Shown here one piece after another: positions 5,608 through 9,732 of a DNA stretch of 9,732 bases. The stretch comes from Desulfovibrio sp. (GTDB lineage Bacteria > Desulfobacterota > Desulfovibrionia > Desulfovibrionales > Desulfovibrionaceae). Position 1 is the stretch's first letter; the number at the start of each line of letters is the position of its first letter. The translations under genes and the position numbers were made by a program. A model generated the notes under the pieces. The model was not told where the DNA came from and searched no databases. It worked only from the letters and a program-made list of their open reading frames with translations. Location: NCBI GenBank assembly GCA_020217165.1, contig JAIWOE010000142.1, forward strand, positions 1-9,732, in the 5' to 3' direction.

Positions 5608-8187
5608 ATGACGCAACCTCGTTTTGATTCCCCCTCACGGTCCTCACTCCAGGCCGCTCAGGCCCAGGAGAGCGCGGCACTGCCCCCACCTGCCCAGGCT
5701 GCCCTGCTTCAGGCGGCCCTGGAAGCCGGCCTGGACTCCTTACTGGACCACGCGCCGGCGGGCATTCTTCGGTGCACCAGGGACGGAGTGCCATTGTTGG
5801 CGAATCGGGAAGCTGTCCGTCTATTTGGATTCCGTTCCGAGGCCGCCCTGCTGGAGACCATCAAGGATATCCGCGCCGTGTTCATGGCACCGGGCGAATG
5901 CGAACGGGTCGGGAGACTTTTCACCGCCCAGGAAGGCGTGCAGGGCGAAGAATTAATGCTCCTGCAGCGCGATGAAACGCCGCATTGGGTGCAGGTGAGC
6001 ACCCGTCCCTTGAATGGGGCAGATGCTGGGGGGCTGGCGACGCCATGGGGGTTGATGGATGTCTTCATCACGGACATTGCCTCCCGCAAACGCGCTGAAG
6101 ACGCCCTGCGACAAGCCAATCTGGTAGTGGAGCTCTCCCCCGTACTGCTCATGGTCTGGGAGATGGAGGGGGACTGGCCCCTGACTTATATTTCCCAGAA
6201 TATCACGCAACTGGGGCACTCTGCCAAAGCCCTGCTGGCCGGCGGCGCCACCATGGCCTCCCTGACGCCGCCGGACGATATGGCCGCCCTGCGCAGGGAG
6301 GTGCTGCGGCATAGCGGTACGGAACACGCCAAGTTTGCCGTGGATTGCCGGCTGCGCTGCAGTGACGGCACCAGCAAATGGATGGAAACGCGCATTACCC
6401 TGCTGCCTCCGCGCCTGGGGTTGCCCGCACGCTGCCAGGCCATCATGCTGGATGTTACCAGCCGCAAACAGGCCGAAGAGCACATGCTGCAGCAGAAGGC
6501 CTACTTCCAGCAACTCTTTGAAAATTCACCGCAAGCCATTGTCATTTGCGATCGCGACGGCAATGTGACCGGGGTGAACCGCGCCTTCGAAAAAATGTTC
6601 GGCTATGAATTTCAAGAGCTGTGGAGCAAGCGGCTGGGGCCGTTCATCGTCCCGTCGGGGCTGGCGCCCCAGGCCGAGGAGATGACGCGCAGGCTCTCCC
6701 AGGGCGAGCATGTGGCGGCGGAAACCATCCGACGCCGCAAGGACGGGCAAATTGTGCATGTGTACATGCTGTCCTTTCCCATCATCATCAATAATGAGAT
6801 GGAAGGCGCCTACCGCATCTTCCTGGACATCACGGAACGCAAGCGCGCGGAAGAGCAATTGGTGTTCCACAGTTTCCACGACAAACTCACCGGCCTGCCC
6901 AACCGCGCCCTGTTGCTGGACCGGCTGCGTCGCGCCATGGAGCGCGCCAAACGCCACGGCCGGGCGCGTTACGCCCTGCTGTATGTGGATCTGGACCGCT
7001 TCAAACTGGTGAATGACAGCCTGGGGCACGCCGCAGGGGATCAGCTCATCCAGATCATCAGTCAACGCATCGCCCGGATATTGCAGCCCATCGACACCGT
7101 TTCCCGCCTGGGTGGCGATGAGTTTTGCGTGTTGCTGGATTCGGTGTACTCGCAAGACGATGCGGAACGCGTCGCCCGCGATGTATTGCAGGAGGTGGAA
7201 GAGCCAGTGGAACTGCTGCACCGCAAGTTGCAGTTCACAGCTTCCATAGGCATTGCCATGGGTTCACTGCAGGTAGACAATGAAGAAATGCTGTTGCGGG
7301 ATGCGGATATTGCCATGTCCATGGCCAAGGAGCGCGGCAAAAACACGTATGTTGTGTTCGACCCCTCCATGCGGAGTCGCGTTCAGGACGCCATGCAGTT
7401 GGAAGCGGAGTTGCGGCGGGCCATCGTGCACGAAGAGATTGTGGCGCATTATCAGCCAATTTTTTCCATCAAGGACAATTCCTTGCTGGGCTTCGAGGCG
7501 CTTGCGCGGTGGCGGCATCCGGATCGGGGCCTCATCTTCCCGGCAGAATTCATTGAACGCGCAGAAGAGACTGGCCTCATCGTGAGTCTTGGCCGCCAGG
7601 TGCTGGCCACAGCTTTGCGGGATCTGGCGGAGTGGCGGGATAAATACGTTGCGGCAAACCGCCTGATCATGTCTGTGAACCTATCCGCACGACAGTTCAT
7701 GCAGGCAGACTTGGTGGAGCAGGTGCGGCAGGTGGTCAAGGCCAGCGGGCTTCCACCGCAGTGCCTGTGCCTGGAACTGACGGAAAGCGTGGTGATGGAA
7801 AACGCGGCCTCGGCCAGGGTGCTGTTGGAACGTCTCAAGCAGCTGCAGGTGCAACTTGCCGTGGACGACTTCGGCACAGGCTATTCTTCCCTCGCGTATC
7901 TACACCAGTTCCCCCTGGATTCCCTCAAGGTGGACCGCTCCTTTGTGCAACGCCTTGGTCAGCGCGACAGCGACAATGCCATCGTCAATGCCATCATCCA
8001 GCTGGCCCAGGCCTTGAATCTTCGCGTGGTGGCCGAGGGGGTGGAGGAGCCGTTTCAGCTTGAGATTCTCCGCAGCCTTGGCTGCACCGCCGCGCAAGGG
8101 TACCTCCTGGGCAAGCCCAAGCCCGCGGAAGTGATACGCCAGATGCTGGCCGGCATGGATGCAGGCGACCTGAGCCCGGCATGCTGA
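5608..8187 (+). CDS. PAS-PAS-PAS-GGDEF-EAL cyclic di-GMP signalling protein
   Basis: This 859-residue protein has no membrane segment and is probably a soluble cytoplasmic sensor. Three PAS domains (about 42-155, 172-290 and 299-415) each end in the typical PAC-to-helix linker (DIASRKRAE, DVTSRKQAE, DITERKRAE). The GGDEF domain (about 420-580) has DKLTGLPNR, the metal-binding Asp461 in DLDRFK, and an intact GGDEF at 502-506. The inhibitory I-site reads QPID instead of RxxD, so product feedback at that site is probably lost. The EAL domain (about 600-850) keeps the residues expected for an active phosphodiesterase: EALARW (Glu630), NLSARQF, ELTES, DDFGTGYSS, KVDRSF, AEGVEE and QGYLL. It could therefore make or break cyclic di-GMP, with the PAS domains setting the balance. 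The ATG at 5608 is uncertain because the nearest Shine-Dalgarno-like GGGAGAG lies about 15 bases upstream. It is a lone gene, convergent with the PEGA gene. Confidence 0.95.
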   Translation: MTQPRFDSPSRSSLQAAQAQESAALPPPAQAALLQAALEAGLDSLLDHAPAGILRCTRDGVPLLANREAVRLFGFRSEAALLETIKDIRAVFMAPGECERVGRLFTAQEGVQGEELMLLQRDETPHWVQVSTRPLNGADAGGLATPWGLMDVFITDIASRKRAEDALRQANLVVELSPVLLMVWEMEGDWPLTYISQNITQLGHSAKALLAGGATMASLTPPDDMAALRREVLRHSGTEHAKFAVDCRLRCSDGTSKWMETRITLLPPRLGLPARCQAIMLDVTSRKQAEEHMLQQKAYFQQLFENSPQAIVICDRDGNVTGVNRAFEKMFGYEFQELWSKRLGPFIVPSGLAPQAEEMTRRLSQGEHVAAETIRRRKDGQIVHVYMLSFPIIINNEMEGAYRIFLDITERKRAEEQLVFHSFHDKLTGLPNRALLLDRLRRAMERAKRHGRARYALLYVDLDRFKLVNDSLGHAAGDQLIQIISQRIARILQPIDTVSRLGGDEFCVLLDSVYSQDDAERVARDVLQEVEEPVELLHRKLQFTASIGIAMGSLQVDNEEMLLRDADIAMSMAKERGKNTYVVFDPSMRSRVQDAMQLEAELRRAIVHEEIVAHYQPIFSIKDNSLLGFEALARWRHPDRGLIFPAEFIERAEETGLIVSLGRQVLATALRDLAEWRDKYVAANRLIMSVNLSARQFMQADLVEQVRQVVKASGLPPQCLCLELTESVVMENAASARVLLERLKQLQVQLAVDDFGTGYSSLAYLHQFPLDSLKVDRSFVQRLGQRDSDNAIVNAIIQLAQALNLRVVAEGVEEPFQLEILRSLGCTAAQGYLLGKPKPAEVIRQMLAGMDAGDLSPAC

Positions 8188-8295
8188 CATGGCTGGGCGC
8201 AGTGTTCGTGCACCTGCGTGATGGCGCATACCTGAGGTGGCGGGATCAGGTCAGCAGAGCGGGTTTCCAGGAAGGGGCGGACACCACGGGAAGAC

Positions 8296-9732
8296 TCACT
8301 GGACGCCAGGACGTCGTGGCAGCGTGGCCGCTGCGGATTCATGTTGCTTGACGGCCAAGTCCAAATACAGCCGTGTGTTCTTGCCGGCCAATACCTGGAC
8401 GCGCTCCAGGGCGGGATCGTACCCATCCTTGAATGCGCTGACGCTGTATAATCCTTCCGGAAGCAGCATCCCTTCGGCGTACATGGCGGGTGCCGACCAT
8501 GTGACGTGCAGGATGCGAATATCCGCGCCGCTGGGGGCTGTCAACACGAACAGCCTGCCGCCGGTGATGGCAGTTACACTGCCAAGCACGGTGTCGGGAA
8601 CCACGTCGCTTGCTGTCGCCGGGCTGGGGCCGGTGGTGATGCCGGAGCCAGAAGCATTGGGCGCTGGTGGCGGGGACGCCAGCAAGGGAAGAGGCGTGGC
8701 TGTATTGCCATGCATGGCCGGACGCGGTGCGATGCTGCCGCGGTTCGCTTCCAGCACGGCAACCGCATTCACCCGGACGGCCTCGCCGGGCAACACGGTG
8801 ACGAGATGCTGTACCGGATGCTGGCCGGGCACGGTCAGTTCCAGGGTGTGTGGCCCCGGGCGTAGGGCCATGCCCTGGGAAAATTGCGGACGTACGGTCA
8901 TGACCCGCACGGTTCCACCCGCTGGCAGCCCATCCACGTACAGCTGCCCATCCGGCGCTGTTCGAGGCAGGGTCAGGGTTAAGGTGTTGTCCTTGTCTGG
9001 ATGCACGTGGGCTTCCACCGTTACCGGATCATGCCCGGCAAGGGTCGCCTGTACCGTATAGCTCCCTTCCTCCAGCAACATGCCCTGACGGAATCTGGGT
9101 TGAATGGTAAGAATGCGCACGTGGGCGCCAGCCGGCTCGGTTTGCACGAAGAGCCGCCCTTGCGGTCCCGCGGGCTCAAGGTCGATGGTCACGGACTGCT
9201 GCTCGCCGGCGGCAATGGTCACATTCGTCACTGCCGTGCGATATCCATCCAAAAACGCATCCAACTGGTAGGTGCCCGGGGCAAGGTGCATGCCTTGAAA
9301 AAACACGGGCTTGATATTCACCACCCGCACGGTGGCACCGGCAGGCCGCGTATGCACGAAAAGTTGTCCTTGGGTGGGCGCTGGTGCCAGGGCCAGATGG
9401 GATGCGGTGTCCTGTCCGGCGTGGAGGATCACTTCCTGACGCGCCGGTGCATACCCCGCGCGCCGCGCTTCAATGACATACACTCCAGGCTCCAGGGCCA
9501 TGCCCTGGGAAAAAACCGCAGGATGGTGCAGCAGGCGTACCGTGGCGTCTTCGGGTGAAGTGGAGACAAAAAGCCGGCTCAAGGGGGCAGCGCCCGCAGG
9601 CGGCACAGGCTTGGCCGCCAGTAGAGCCTGCATGATAATGGGCGTCACGGTCCCGGCGCCAGCGGGACTGGCCGTGGCTTGCGCGGGCGTGTCCTGCAAT
9701 GGAATTGGCGCGGCTTGCGGCTGGTGCGCGGG
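8296..9732 (-). CDS. PEGA-repeat protein, C-terminal part (5' partial)
   Basis: The frame is open through the right edge, so the start lies outside and the TTG at 9699 is not a credible start. The visible 478 residues begin with a Pro/Ala/Gln-rich linker and then carry five PEGA-type beta repeats. Each repeat has G-x-L-F/Y-V, then P-A/S-G-A/G-x-V/I-R, a Q/E-G-M-x-L element, P/E-G-x-Y and usually a GY/GH turn. Repeats of this variant (with x-P-x-F-x-QGM-x-L inserted) are often C-terminal attachments on anchored or secreted proteins whose N-terminal part carries the function, such as kinase, caspase-like or sulfatase-modifying domains. Which one applies here cannot be seen. A Pro/Ala/Ser/Thr-rich linker of about 60 residues separates repeats four and five, and the protein ends in a short polar tail. 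PEGA modules are thought to bind surface components or act as spacers. The 108-base convergent gap 8188-8295 holds no clear terminator. Confidence 0.88.
   Translation of the reverse strand, partial: PAHQPQAAPIPLQDTPAQATASPAGAGTVTPIIMQALLAAKPVPPAGAAPLSRLFVSTSPEDATVRLLHHPAVFSQGMALEPGVYVIEARRAGYAPARQEVILHAGQDTASHLALAPAPTQGQLFVHTRPAGATVRVVNIKPVFFQGMHLAPGTYQLDAFLDGYRTAVTNVTIAAGEQQSVTIDLEPAGPQGRLFVQTEPAGAHVRILTIQPRFRQGMLLEEGSYTVQATLAGHDPVTVEAHVHPDKDNTLTLTLPRTAPDGQLYVDGLPAGGTVRVMTVRPQFSQGMALRPGPHTLELTVPGQHPVQHLVTVLPGEAVRVNAVAVLEANRGSIAPRPAMHGNTATPLPLLASPPPAPNASGSGITTGPSPATASDVVPDTVLGSVTAITGGRLFVLTAPSGADIRILHVTWSAPAMYAEGMLLPEGLYSVSAFKDGYDPALERVQVLAGKNTRLYLDLAVKQHESAAATLPRRPGVQ
8350..8559 (-). repeat. 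Fifth, displaced PEGA unit
   Basis: This unit is separated from the fourth by a linker of about 60 residues (8560-8739) rich in Pro, Ala, Ser and Thr. It opens with GRLFV and contains the P-S-G-A-D-I-R step. Its central element is longer and altered: WSAPAMYAEGMLL replaces the usual P-x-F-x-QGM-x-L. It looks like an older, diverged copy of the array to its right. Confidence 0.75.
8740..9579 (-). repeat. Four tandem PEGA units, exactly 210 bases each
   Basis: The four units are 9370-9579, 9160-9369, 8950-9159 and 8740-8949 (gene order right to left). The G/S-x-L-F/Y-V opening recurs at exactly 70-residue intervals with no length change. Units one and four share an identical 20-base block (9494-9513 and 8864-8883), exactly three units apart, which points to tandem duplication or gene conversion. 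Confidence 0.85.

Noticed and set aside
5311..5616. 101-codon minus-strand frame overlapping the start of the 134-residue orphan
   Set aside because: It has a plausible-looking middle segment but matches no family I know, overlaps the better-supported orphan, and runs through the structured gap.
8188..8295. Imperfect hairpin CACCTGCG...CGCATACCTGAGGTG in the convergent gap
   Set aside because: The stem is interrupted and no T run follows on either strand, so it is not supported as a terminator.
8237..9061. 274-codon plus-strand frame opposite the PEGA gene
   Set aside because: Its composition is that of an antisense shadow, and the opposite strand carries clear PEGA repeats.

Overview
The window reads as a stretch of a GC-rich (about 60%) bacterial chromosome. 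The MinCDE proteins, the anchored LytM peptidase, the molybdopterin oxidoreductase of the polysulfide/thiosulfate reductase type and the PEGA-repeat protein together suggest a sulfate-reducing Desulfovibrio-type deltaproteobacterium (Desulfobacterota). This is inferred from protein resemblance and base composition only; no rRNA or tRNA gene is present to confirm it.

Layout. (1) 1-1634, plus strand: the C-terminal part of a molybdopterin oxidoreductase catalytic subunit, cut by the left edge and closed by a strong hairpin terminator at 1661-1702. (2) 1817-3670, minus strand: a compact minC-minD-minE operon, transcribed toward that terminator. (3) 3671-3856: a divergent promoter region. (4) 3857-4765, plus strand: a membrane-anchored coiled-coil M23 (LytM) peptidase. 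(5) 4970-5374, minus strand: a 134-residue orphan protein with clearly lower GC (about 46% by hand count). (6) 5375-5607: a 233-base non-coding gap with two overlapping, mutually exclusive hairpins and a short palindrome. (7) 5608-8187, plus strand: a soluble PAS-PAS-PAS-GGDEF-EAL protein for cyclic di-GMP turnover. (8) 8296-9732, minus strand: the C-terminal part of a protein with five PEGA repeats, cut by the right edge.

How the genes relate. MinCDE places the division septum and the divergently transcribed LytM peptidase probably remodels or regulates septal or lateral peptidoglycan, so regions 2-4 form a plausible cell-division and envelope module. The oxidoreductase belongs to a separate respiratory unit that ends here. 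The GGDEF-EAL protein and the PEGA protein are convergent single genes with no visible functional tie to the Min module.

No mobile element, CRISPR array, toxin-antitoxin pair or recognisable defence system is visible. The parts that known families explain least are the low-GC orphan with the structured gap beside it and the PEGA protein, whose full architecture lies off the right edge.
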